Positions 1 to 7,603 of a stretch of 19,541 bases of DNA are shown piece after piece. The DNA is taken from NCBI GenBank assembly GCA_018695965.1, contig JABHQB010000118.1:1-19541 (forward strand), given 5' to 3'. Both the position numbers and the translations under genes were made by a program. This DNA comes from Flavobacteriales bacterium. Lineage in GTDB: Bacteria; Bacteroidota; Bacteroidia; Flavobacteriales; BACL11. The notes beneath the pieces were generated by a model. The model searched no databases, had not been told where the DNA came from, and worked only from the letters and a program-made list of their open reading frames with translations. The first letter of the stretch is position 1. Each line of letters opens with the position of its first letter.

Positions 1-659
1 CAATTGAGATAAATGGGAAGTCAAAAATTAAACCATTAGAAAATTATGGAGTAAAACTTTTATCTATCGGATTTTTCGCTCAATCTCAGCAGGCAGTTGT
101 TTGGAGAGGTCCTATGGCTTCAAAAGCACTAAATCAGCTTATCTGGGACGCTAATTGGGGAGAGTTAGATTATTTATTAATAGATCTACCTCCTGGAACT
201 GGAGATATTCATTTATCTTTAGTTCAGTCGATTCCTGTAACGGGAGCTGTTGTAGTGAGTACACCACAAGCTATAGCTCTAGCTGACGCTAAGAAAGGCG
301 TAAATATGTTTCAGTTAGAAACTATCAATGTTCCGGTTTTAGGTATTGTAGAAAACATGGCATATTTCACTCCGGAAGAATTGCCAAATAATAAATACTA
401 TATTTTCGGAAAAGAGGGAGCGAAAGAATTAGCTGAGCAAATGAATATTGATTTGCTAGCAGAGATTCCTTTAGTGCAATCAGTAAGGGAGGCGTCAGAT
501 ATTGGAAGGCCAGCAGTATTGCAAGGTTCTACGGATGTTGCAATATCACTATCTAATCTAGCAAAAAAAGTAATAGAAAAAATAGAAACAAGAAATTTAG
601 AACTAGAAAAAACTAAAGTAGTTGAAACTTCACATAGTAAAGGATGTTCTACAAACTAA
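1..659 (+). CDS. mrp: Mrp/NBP35-type P-loop ATPase, Fe-S cluster carrier (5' partial)
   Basis: The reading frame is open from the left edge (first full codon at position 3) to a TAA ending at 659, so the N-terminus, with any DUF59 domain and the Walker A loop, lies outside the window. What remains has the family hallmarks: a VVWRGPM segment just before the internal Met at 114, LLIDLPPGTGD (Walker B region), VSTPQAIALADA and GIVENMAYF. The family are cytoplasmic ATPases that carry or insert Fe-S clusters into apoproteins. The loop that carries a CxxC pair in E. coli Mrp is replaced here by FTPEELPNNKYYIFGKEG, with no cysteine; from memory this form is usual in Bacteroidota. The only cysteine seen is near the C-terminus (KGCSTN). 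An nfu-type gene follows after 6 bp, which fits a joint Fe-S role. The ATG at 114 is internal and is not the real start. Confidence 0.93.
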   Translation, partial: IEINGKSKIKPLENYGVKLLSIGFFAQSQQAVVWRGPMASKALNQLIWDANWGELDYLLIDLPPGTGDIHLSLVQSIPVTGAVVVSTPQAIALADAKKGVNMFQLETINVPVLGIVENMAYFTPEELPNNKYYIFGKEGAKELAEQMNIDLLAEIPLVQSVREASDIGRPAVLQGSTDVAISLSNLAKKVIEKIETRNLELEKTKVVETSHSKGCSTN

Positions 660-665
660 ATTATA

Positions 666-920
666 ATGGGAATAATTACAGACAAAAACATAATTGAAAA
701 AATTGAAGAAGCTCTAACTACAATCAGACCATATCTAGAATCAGATGGAGGTGATATAAATTTAGTAGAAGTAACTGATGATATGGTTGTTAAAGTAAAA
801 CTAATTGGAGCTTGTAGTAGTTGTAATGTAAGCATGATGACTTTAAAAAATGGTGTAGAAGTTGCAATTAAAAATGCTGTACCAGAAGTAAAAGAGGTTA
901 TTGATGTAACTTCTTTGTAG
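666..920 (+). CDS. NifU C-terminal domain (Nfu-type) Fe-S scaffold protein
   Basis: This is an 84-residue protein made only of the NifU C-terminal (Nfu) domain. It starts with a helix containing EALTTIRPYLESDGGDI, typical of this domain, and carries the cluster-binding pair C50-x-x-C53 in GACSSCNVSMMTLKNGVE. Proteins of this kind bind a transient [4Fe-4S] cluster, bridged between two monomers, and pass it to target proteins in the cytoplasm. The gene starts 6 bp after mrp and ends 7 bp before the chorismate enzyme, so the three are probably co-transcribed. The pairing with mrp supports an Fe-S delivery module. Length and motif fit stand-alone Nfu proteins well. I leave the symbol empty because names differ between genomes. 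Confidence 0.95.
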   Translation: MGIITDKNIIEKIEEALTTIRPYLESDGGDINLVEVTDDMVVKVKLIGACSSCNVSMMTLKNGVEVAIKNAVPEVKEVIDVTSL

Positions 921-927
921 AAATTGG

Positions 928-2211
928 GTGCGATGTAAATATACATACCCAAAACCCTCCCCCAATTTTCTAAATAAATTAGTAGAATTTAGTAAACGAT
1001 ATACTTATTCTTCCATTCTTATTTCAGGAGATAATCACGATAAATACTCCAAATTTAATACTATTGCAGCTCTTGGATCAAAAGAAATTATCAGTTCCTC
1101 ATTCAATTCATTTAAAAAACTTCTTAGTTTTCATAATCATCATAAAGATTGGATGTTCGGTTTTTTATCTTACGATATAAAAAATGAAATAGAAGATTTA
1201 AGATCTGAAAATATTGATCAATTTAATTTTCCAAACCTAGAGTTTTTTATCCCGGAAACGATTCTATTTATTTCAGATGAGGATATAAAAGTTGAATCGT
1301 TCCTTTCAGAGAATGAAGTATCAGGGTTATTAGAAGAAATTAATAATTTTAAGATAATTCAAAAAGAAGATCTGGACATTGAGTTAAATTTTAGAGAGAC
1401 AAAAAAAGAGTTTCTCAAAAAAATAGAGAGAATAAAGAAACATATACAACTAGGAGACATTTATGAAATGAATTATTGTCAAGAACTATTCTCCAAAGGA
1501 AATGACATAAATCCATCTTCAGTTTTTTGGGAATTGCATCTGAAAAGTAACGCTCCTTTTTCTGTTTTTTCAAAGATGAGAAATAAGTATTTATTATGTT
1601 CTAGTCCAGAACGATTTCTACAAAAATCAGAGAATAAAATTATTTCTCAGCCAATAAAAGGTACCCGAAAAAGAGGAAAAACTCAACAGGAAGACCAAGA
1701 ATTAATTTTTGATTTGAAACAAAGCGAAAAAGATCGTTCAGAAAATATAATGATTGCTGATTTGGTGAGAAATGACTTGTCGAGAACGGCAGAAAAATCA
1801 TCTGTCAAAGCAGAAGAACTCTGTAAAATTTATACTTTTGACAGGGTTCATCAAATGATCTCAACTATTAGTTCTAATTTAGATGAAAAATATAATTTTG
1901 TAGATGTATTAGAATCTACTTTTCCAATGGGATCTATGACTGGAGCTCCAAAAATAAAATCAATGGAATTAATAGAAAAATATGAAACCACAAAAAGATC
2001 TTTGTTCTCATCTGCATACGGTTATATTACACCAAATACTGACTTTGATTTTAATGTAGTTATTCGATCTATTTTATATGATGAAATAAATAATTATATT
2101 TCCGTTATGGTTGGGGGTGCAATTACAATAAATTCTGATCCTAAATCAGAATATGAAGAGTGTTTGATAAAGGCAGAAGCTATGATTGATGTTTTGAAAA
2201 ATGAAAAATAG
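928..2211 (+). CDS. pabB: Chorismate-binding enzyme, probable aminodeoxychorismate synthase component I
   Basis: This 427-residue protein belongs to the chorismate-utilising family (anthranilate synthase I, PabB, isochorismate synthase). Motifs in order: GDIYEMNYCQ, CSSPERFL, PIKGTRKRG (residues 242-250), IADLVRNDLSR, GSMTGAPK (335-342) and VGGAITINSDPKSEYEEC. Lysine in PIKGT (K244) is the PabB-type residue that forms the covalent intermediate; anthranilate synthases have PIAGT. This favours 4-amino-4-deoxychorismate synthesis for p-aminobenzoate and folate. It is cytosolic and would need a glutamine amidotransferase partner (PabA/TrpG), which is not in the window. The start is GTG at 928: an in-frame stop lies at 907-909 and there is no ATG near the beginning of the frame. 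The 3' end overlaps tilS by 11 bp, so translational coupling is likely. Anthranilate synthase remains a less likely alternative. Confidence 0.9.
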   Translation: MRCKYTYPKPSPNFLNKLVEFSKRYTYSSILISGDNHDKYSKFNTIAALGSKEIISSSFNSFKKLLSFHNHHKDWMFGFLSYDIKNEIEDLRSENIDQFNFPNLEFFIPETILFISDEDIKVESFLSENEVSGLLEEINNFKIIQKEDLDIELNFRETKKEFLKKIERIKKHIQLGDIYEMNYCQELFSKGNDINPSSVFWELHLKSNAPFSVFSKMRNKYLLCSSPERFLQKSENKIISQPIKGTRKRGKTQQEDQELIFDLKQSEKDRSENIMIADLVRNDLSRTAEKSSVKAEELCKIYTFDRVHQMISTISSNLDEKYNFVDVLESTFPMGSMTGAPKIKSMELIEKYETTKRSLFSSAYGYITPNTDFDFNVVIRSILYDEINNYISVMVGGAITINSDPKSEYEECLIKAEAMIDVLKNEK

Positions 2212-3508
2212 ATTTTTAGAAAATATTAAAAAGAATAATTTATTTTCTAAGGAAGATAAACTAATAGTTGCTATTAGCGGAGGAGCCGATAGTGTAGCAC
2301 TTGCTATATTATTAAACGAATGTAATTTTCCTATTATTTTTGCTCATTGTAATTTTAATTTAAGAGAAGATGAATCAGATGCAGATGAGGATTTTGTAAG
2401 AAAACTTGCAAAAGAATTGGAGATAGAATGTTTTGTTGAATCATTTGAAACAGAAAAATTTGCAAAGGAGAATAAATTCTCAATACAAATGGCGGCTCGA
2501 GAGCTTAGGTATTCTTGGCTAGAAAAAATCAGAATAAAAACAGACTCTAAATATATAGCTGTAGCGCATCATAAAGATGATGATATAGAAACATATTTTA
2601 TTAATCTGATTAGAGGTAGTGGGATTAGAGGTTTCTTAGGTATGAAAGAAAAGAAAAATAAGATTATCCGCCCTCTACTAAATTTTGAAAGAAATGAGAT
2701 AGAATCTTATTTAATGTTAAAAAATCAGGAATTCAGAACCGATAGTAGTAATACCGATACTAAATACTTAAGAAACAATATTAGAAAACATATTATACCG
2801 ATTATAAAAGATGTAAATCCATCATTTTCTAATACTTTTTCAAATGAGTTGGAGTATATGAATGATGTTTTTAAGGTGTTTCAGAATGTGATAAACACTG
2901 AAATGAAAAATATTATTTTATCTAGTAGTGCTGATATGATTCTTGATAAAAACAATCTTCTTAAATCAGATAACAAAAAGATATTATTAAGAGAACTTGT
3001 TTTTCCTTTTGGATTTTCTCAAATAGAGCAGATATTAAATAGTTGTAATGATATTTCTGGGAAAATATTCTATTCCAAATCACATAAATTACTTGTTGAT
3101 AGAGATAAAATAATTATTTCAGAAATAAAAAATACAGAAGAAATTTGCTTAGAAATTTCAGAGAATTCTCCGGAAATTAATTTCCCAATAAATCTTAGAC
3201 TTGCTATCTCAGAAGATTTAAATTATCATAAATATGAGGGGAAAGTTACTTTTGATTTTGATAGAATAAAATTTCCAATTCAGATAAGAAAGTGGCAAGA
3301 AGGAGATTATTTTCATCCAATAGGAATGAAGGGGAAGAAAAAACTGTCTGATTTTTTTATTGATGAGAAATTATCTAGATTTGAAAAAGAAAAGTGTTTT
3401 ATTATGTGTAGTGATGAAAAGATAATGTGGATTATTGGCCACAGAATGGATGATAGATTTAAGATTACTAACAAAACGAAAAAGGCGTATATTGCGGAAC
3501 TTTTCTAA
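2201..3508 (+). CDS. tilS: tRNA(Ile)-lysidine synthetase
   Basis: TilS converts cytidine 34 of the CAU-anticodon tRNA(Ile) to lysidine, using ATP and lysine, so that the tRNA reads AUA instead of AUG. The 435-residue protein shows the N-type ATP pyrophosphatase loop SGGADS (residues 26-31), HCNFNLREDESDADEDF, QMAARELRYSW, HHKDDDIET (from residue 123; the position after the paired Asp is often Q, N or S in relatives), RPLLNFERNEIESYL and YLRNNIRKHIIP. The C-terminal TilS domain is present, with RKWQEGDYFHPIGMKGKKKL near the end. Length matches full-size TilS. The start ATG lies within the end of the pabB gene. The next gene begins 8 bp downstream. Confidence 0.96.
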   Translation: MKNRFLENIKKNNLFSKEDKLIVAISGGADSVALAILLNECNFPIIFAHCNFNLREDESDADEDFVRKLAKELEIECFVESFETEKFAKENKFSIQMAARELRYSWLEKIRIKTDSKYIAVAHHKDDDIETYFINLIRGSGIRGFLGMKEKKNKIIRPLLNFERNEIESYLMLKNQEFRTDSSNTDTKYLRNNIRKHIIPIIKDVNPSFSNTFSNELEYMNDVFKVFQNVINTEMKNIILSSSADMILDKNNLLKSDNKKILLRELVFPFGFSQIEQILNSCNDISGKIFYSKSHKLLVDRDKIIISEIKNTEEICLEISENSPEINFPINLRLAISEDLNYHKYEGKVTFDFDRIKFPIQIRKWQEGDYFHPIGMKGKKKLSDFFIDEKLSRFEKEKCFIMCSDEKIMWIIGHRMDDRFKITNKTKKAYIAELF

Positions 3509-3516
3509 TAGAAAAA

Positions 3517-3996
3517 ATGGAAGAAATAAAATTTTTAGAAAAACAATATTTAGGGTTAAATAAAATGTCTTTTATCAGAAGAATTGCTTTAGCTATTTTT
3601 TGCTTTGTTGCTTATTATTGGAGTGAAAACTATGATAAATCTGGAGAATTATTTTTCTCTTTGGGTATTGCTATTTTAGTTATTTCAGCACTACTTGTTT
3701 TTGTGTTGCATTTCGAAACAAAAATAATAAATGGTTCTATTATTTTAGATGGACTATGGACTTCCAGAAAGGTAAAAATTGATATTAATAGTATTAAATC
3801 TTGCCAGAAAGTTAGTTATAGTAGATTCTTTTTAAATAGGTCGGTTTATAATTTACACTACAAGAAGAGTATTCGTTTTTTCACAAGAGGAAATGACGCT
3901 GTGGAACTAACTGATCAAGATGGACTGATATATCTGATTGGAAGTCAGAAAGCAGAAGAATTAGAACGTTCTATAAACAATATTATCAATTCATAA
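3517..3996 (+). CDS. Unknown two-helix membrane protein, possibly PH-like C-terminal domain
   Basis: I do not recognise a named family. The 159-residue protein has two predicted membrane helices close together, about residues 22-38 (RIALAIFCFVAYYW) and 46-66 (LFFSLGIAILVISALLVFVL), joined by a short loop. A basic soluble tail of about 90 residues follows. The tail alternates short hydrophobic strands (IINGSIILDGLW, KVKIDINSIKSC, AVELTDQDGLIYLIGS) and ends in a helix (AEELERSINNII). This order of strands with a final helix resembles the small bacterial PH-like membrane proteins, but that is inference from pattern only. It lies 8 bp after tilS and 23 bp before dsbD, so it is probably co-transcribed with them. 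Start is ATG at 3517. It is likely a real gene, because codon use and spacing match its neighbours. Confidence 0.8.
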   Translation: MEEIKFLEKQYLGLNKMSFIRRIALAIFCFVAYYWSENYDKSGELFFSLGIAILVISALLVFVLHFETKIINGSIILDGLWTSRKVKIDINSIKSCQKVSYSRFFLNRSVYNLHYKKSIRFFTRGNDAVELTDQDGLIYLIGSQKAEELERSINNIINS

Positions 3997-4019
3997 TAGT
4001 TGAATAAAAAATTACAAAT

Positions 4020-5990
4020 ATGAAAAAACTACTATCATTATTATTTATATCTACTACAATAGTTCTTTCAGCACAGATTTATGATCCAGTAAGTTGGGAG
4101 TTTTCTCAGAAACAAATCTCAGAAACAGAAGTAGAACTTCAGTTTAAAGCAGAAATAGAAGAACATTGGCATATGTATTCTCAGTTTGTTGAGGATGAGA
4201 TGATAGCTACAAAATTTACTTTCTTTTATAATGGAGATACTATCGTTTCAAAGCCAAAAGAAGGAAAATCTATTGAAGAATACGAACCTTTATGGGAGAT
4301 GACATTGAGATATTTTGAACATGAAGCTATTTTCAAACAAAGGATAACTGTAAATAGCGGGAAAAATATTCAATTAGGAGGTTATGTTGATTTTATGGTT
4401 TGTGATGCAACACAATGTTTACCTCCTGATTATGAAGAATTTTCATTTACAATAATAGGAGTTGAGGAATCTGTAGAAGGAAAAGACGCACTTACTTTTA
4501 CTCAAAAAAAAACAGAAAATGAAATAATAGATGAAGCGACGGAAAAAAATAGTCCTAAAGAAAATAAGGGATTATGGACTTTGTTTTTCATTGCTTTTTT
4601 TAGTGGTTTTGCTGCTCTTTTAACTCCATGTGTATTCCCTATGATTCCTATGACGGTTTCATTCTTCACAAAACAGTTTAAAACAAAAGCTAAAGGAATT
4701 ACAAACGCCATTATTTATGGAATTTCAATTATTGTAATTTATGTTGCTTTAGGAGTAGGAGTATCGGCTGTTTTCGGAGCTGATTCTATGAACTTATTAG
4801 CAACAAATATTTATTTCAATATAGCGTTTTTTGTTTTACTTATTGTATTTGGAGCTTCTTTCCTTGGAGCATTCGAAATAACTCTTCCTAGTTCTTGGGT
4901 AAATAAATCGGACAAGGCTTCAGATAAAGGTGGATTGATTGGAATATTTTTTATGGCATTTACGTTAGCTCTTGTTTCCTTTTCTTGCACAGGGCCAATT
5001 GTAGGAACATTATTGGTTGAAGCGGCTTCAGGTGGTTTTATGGGGCCAATTATAGGAATGTTAGGATTTTCATTAGCAATTGCCCTTCCATTTGCATTAT
5101 TTGCAGCTTTCCCTGGGTGGTTAAATTCATTACCACAATCCGGAGGATGGTTAAATTCAGTAAAAGTAACGTTAGGGTTTTTAGAAATAGCCCTAGCATT
5201 TAAATTCTTATCAAATGCAGATTTAGTTATGGATACGCACCTCTTAGAAAGAGAAATGTTTATTGCCATTTGGATTGTTATTTTTGCTTTACTTACTATG
5301 TATTTACTGGGATTTTTAAAGTTTGCTCACGATTCAGAGTTAAAATATATTTCTGTAAGCAGATTATCTGCTGCTATTTTGACCGGAACATTAACAATAT
5401 ATATGATTCCAGGTATGTGGGGAGCTCCTCTAAAATTGATAGCTGCTTTTCCTCCTCCTTTAGAATATAGTGAATCACCTTATGGAGTAGGAAATAGATT
5501 AGGAGGTAATGCAGTTGAACATGTAGAAGGGCAACATTTAGGACCTCAAGGGATAATGGCTTTTAATGATTATGATTTGGGATTATCTTACGCTAAAGAA
5601 GTGAATAAACCAATTGTAATTGATTTTACTGGAAAGGCCTGTGTAAATTGTAGAGAGATGGAACAAGCTGTTTGGTCGGATCCGGTTATTAAAAATATCC
5701 TTAAAAATGATGTTGTTTTAATCTCTCTTTATGTGGATTTGAGAACTAAACTTCCAAAAGAGGATCAATACGAAACTACTCTTGCTGGGAAAACTAAGAA
5801 AGTAAGAACTATTGGAGATCAATGGATGGTACTTCAAGCCAATACTTATGGTACAAATTCTCAACCTTATTATGTTTTCTTAAATCATAAGGAAGAAACC
5901 TTGGTAGAAAATGCCAATTACCAAGATTATGGAACGGTAGAACTTTTTAAAGATTGGTTAAATCGAGGGATAAAAGAATTTTCAGAATAA
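4020..5990 (+). CDS. dsbD: Thiol:disulfide interchange protein DsbD
   Basis: DsbD carries electrons from cytoplasmic thioredoxin across the inner membrane to periplasmic reductases and cytochrome maturation factors. The 656-residue protein has a signal peptide (MKKLLSLLFISTTIVLSAQ). A periplasmic N-terminal domain follows, with the redox pair C128/C133 in CDATQCLPP. Next come about eight membrane helices (residues 185-470), with C204 in TPCVFPMIPMTVSFF and C323 in SFSCTGPIVG as the transmembrane redox pair. The C-terminal thioredoxin-like domain has C541-V-N-C544 in DFTGKACVNCREM. All six catalytic cysteines are present, so the protein should be active. The linker between the last helix and the thioredoxin domain is proline- and glycine-rich (FPPPLEYSESPYGVG). 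The gene sits 23 bp after the unknown membrane protein and 43 bp before the comM-like gene. Confidence 0.96.
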   Translation: MKKLLSLLFISTTIVLSAQIYDPVSWEFSQKQISETEVELQFKAEIEEHWHMYSQFVEDEMIATKFTFFYNGDTIVSKPKEGKSIEEYEPLWEMTLRYFEHEAIFKQRITVNSGKNIQLGGYVDFMVCDATQCLPPDYEEFSFTIIGVEESVEGKDALTFTQKKTENEIIDEATEKNSPKENKGLWTLFFIAFFSGFAALLTPCVFPMIPMTVSFFTKQFKTKAKGITNAIIYGISIIVIYVALGVGVSAVFGADSMNLLATNIYFNIAFFVLLIVFGASFLGAFEITLPSSWVNKSDKASDKGGLIGIFFMAFTLALVSFSCTGPIVGTLLVEAASGGFMGPIIGMLGFSLAIALPFALFAAFPGWLNSLPQSGGWLNSVKVTLGFLEIALAFKFLSNADLVMDTHLLEREMFIAIWIVIFALLTMYLLGFLKFAHDSELKYISVSRLSAAILTGTLTIYMIPGMWGAPLKLIAAFPPPLEYSESPYGVGNRLGGNAVEHVEGQHLGPQGIMAFNDYDLGLSYAKEVNKPIVIDFTGKACVNCREMEQAVWSDPVIKNILKNDVVLISLYVDLRTKLPKEDQYETTLAGKTKKVRTIGDQWMVLQANTYGTNSQPYYVFLNHKEETLVENANYQDYGTVELFKDWLNRGIKEFSE

Positions 5991-6033
5991 TTCATCTCAT
6001 TTTAGTATATTAGCTATTCTATAAAAAAAGAAT

Positions 6034-7572
6034 ATGCTAGTAAAGACTTATGGATCTGCAGTTAGTGGAATTCATGCCACAACAATTACTATTGAGGTAG
6101 ATGTTACTGCGGGGATTAAATTTTTTTTAGTAGGACTTCCTGATAATGCGGTAAAAGAATCTGAACAAAGAATCCGTGCAGCACTTCAGAATAACGGATA
6201 CAGAATTCCTGGGAAAAAGATAATAATCAATATGGCTCCTGCCGATATCAAAAAGGAAGGTTCTTCATATGACTTGCCTTTAGCAATAGGTATTTTAGCT
6301 GCTTCTGGTCAGATGAAATCAGAAATAATATCTGATTATGTCATAATGGGGGAGCTATCTTTAGACGGAAGTCTTCATCATATAAAAGGAGCTTTGCCAA
6401 TAGCAATAAAAGCTAGAGAAGAAGGATTTAAAGGAATCATCTTACCAAAAGAAAATGCTAGAGAAGCTGCTATTGTAAATGATTTAGAAGTTTTGGGAGT
6501 GGAAAATATTAAGGAGCTAATAGATTTTTTTAATGGAGATTCAGAAATAGAAAAAACTGAGATTGATACCCTAGCAGAATTTTATTCAGCACTTAATAAT
6601 AATATTCCTGATTTTTCGGATGTAAAAGGACAAGAAAATATAAAAAGAGCATTAGAGATTGCGGCAGCTGGAGGTCATAATGTGATAATGATTGGTCCTC
6701 CTGGATCGGGTAAAACTATGTTAGCAAAAAGGATGTCTGGAATTTTACCTCCACTTACTTTACAGGAGGCTTTAGAAACTACAAAAATTCATTCTGTTGC
6801 TGGTAGGTTGTCAGCAAATAACACACTGATGACATCCAGACCATTTCGTTCTCCACATCATACTATTTCGGACGTTGCTTTAGTAGGAGGTGGAGTAAAT
6901 CCTCAGCCAGGAGAAATTTCCTTATCTCATAATGGAGTTTTATTTCTAGATGAATTACCTGAGTTTAAAAGAACAGTATTAGAAGTGATGAGGCAACCCT
7001 TAGAAGATAGAGTAGTTACAATTTCTAGAGCAAAATCAACTGTAGATTATCCTGCAAGTTTTATGTTGGTTTCTTCTATGAATCCTTGTCCTTGTGGTTA
7101 TTATAATCACCCAGAGAAGGATTGTTTATGTCCTCCAGGAATGGTACAGAAATATCTGAATAAAATTTCTGGACCATTATTAGATAGAATTGATTTGCAT
7201 GTTGAGGTTACTCCAGTTAGTTTTTCAGAGCTTTCATCTAAAGAGAAAGGAGAAAGTAGTAAAGATATTAGAGAGAAAGTTATTTTATCTAGAGAAATTC
7301 AAGAAAAACGATTTTCTGCATCAGATAAGACTTATTCTAATTCTCACATGAACAGTAAACATATTCAGAAGTTTTGTATACTTGATAGTGAGAGTAGCGA
7401 TATGTTAAAAACAGCTATGGAAAAATTAGATTTATCCGCTCGTGCATACGACAGAATATTAAAAGTATCTAGAACAATAGCAGATTTAGCTGCTTCTGAA
7501 AATATACAAAGTCAACACATAGCAGAAGCTATCCAGTACCGTTCGTTAGATCGAGAAGGTTGGGCAGGATAA
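6034..7572 (+). CDS. comM: YifB/ComM-family Mg-chelatase-like AAA+ ATPase
   Basis: This 512-residue protein has an N-terminal Lon-protease-like fold (about 1-180, starting MLVKTYGSAVSGI and including VGLPDNAVKESEQRIRAA). An AAA+ core follows, with Walker A GPPGSGKT (221-228) and Walker B LFLDELPE (Asp306). A cysteine-rich insert holds C352, C354, C364 and C366 (NPCPCGYYNH, DCLCPPGM). Then come the arginine-rich LLDRIDLHVEV segment and a C-terminal Mg-chelatase lid ending RSLDREGW. In naturally competent bacteria ComM is a hexameric helicase that drives branch migration during integration of transformed DNA. Members also occur in bacteria with no known competence, so the role here is uncertain. 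It is the last gene of the first plus-strand run. No clear intrinsic terminator follows. Confidence 0.95.
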   Translation: MLVKTYGSAVSGIHATTITIEVDVTAGIKFFLVGLPDNAVKESEQRIRAALQNNGYRIPGKKIIINMAPADIKKEGSSYDLPLAIGILAASGQMKSEIISDYVIMGELSLDGSLHHIKGALPIAIKAREEGFKGIILPKENAREAAIVNDLEVLGVENIKELIDFFNGDSEIEKTEIDTLAEFYSALNNNIPDFSDVKGQENIKRALEIAAAGGHNVIMIGPPGSGKTMLAKRMSGILPPLTLQEALETTKIHSVAGRLSANNTLMTSRPFRSPHHTISDVALVGGGVNPQPGEISLSHNGVLFLDELPEFKRTVLEVMRQPLEDRVVTISRAKSTVDYPASFMLVSSMNPCPCGYYNHPEKDCLCPPGMVQKYLNKISGPLLDRIDLHVEVTPVSFSELSSKEKGESSKDIREKVILSREIQEKRFSASDKTYSNSHMNSKHIQKFCILDSESSDMLKTAMEKLDLSARAYDRILKVSRTIADLAASENIQSQHIAEAIQYRSLDREGWAG

Positions 7573-7578
7573 AATCCT

Positions 7579-7586
7579 TATATTCG
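7579..7586 (+). promoter_or_regulatory. Possible -7 box (TATATTCG) for the M42 gene
   Basis: The box TATATTCG differs by one base from the Bacteroidota -7 consensus TAnnTTTG. It sits 7 bp past the comM stop. A start of transcription a few bases after it would give a short, A/T-rich leader ending near the ATA/ATT codons at 7604-7609, where homology places the N-terminus of the M42 protein. No convincing -33 box was seen, so this is tentative. Confidence 0.35.
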
Positions 7587-7603
7587 CGTCTTATAAAAAT
7601 AAA

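Noticed and set aside
656..952. Minus-strand 98-residue frame over the Nfu gene
   Set aside because: It is the exact antisense of the Nfu domain and its flanks; the sense strand explains the conservation.
4502..5470. Open frames inside dsbD: two antisense (4502-4711, 4811-5269) and one in another plus frame (5270-5470)
   Set aside because: They lie wholly inside the well-supported dsbD gene, have no recognisable motifs, and read as frame shadows of its hydrophobic segments.
5984..6020. Inverted repeat AGAATA...TATTCT after dsbD
   Set aside because: Only 6 AT-rich base pairs around a 25-base loop with no T-run; expected by chance in such AT-rich sequence.
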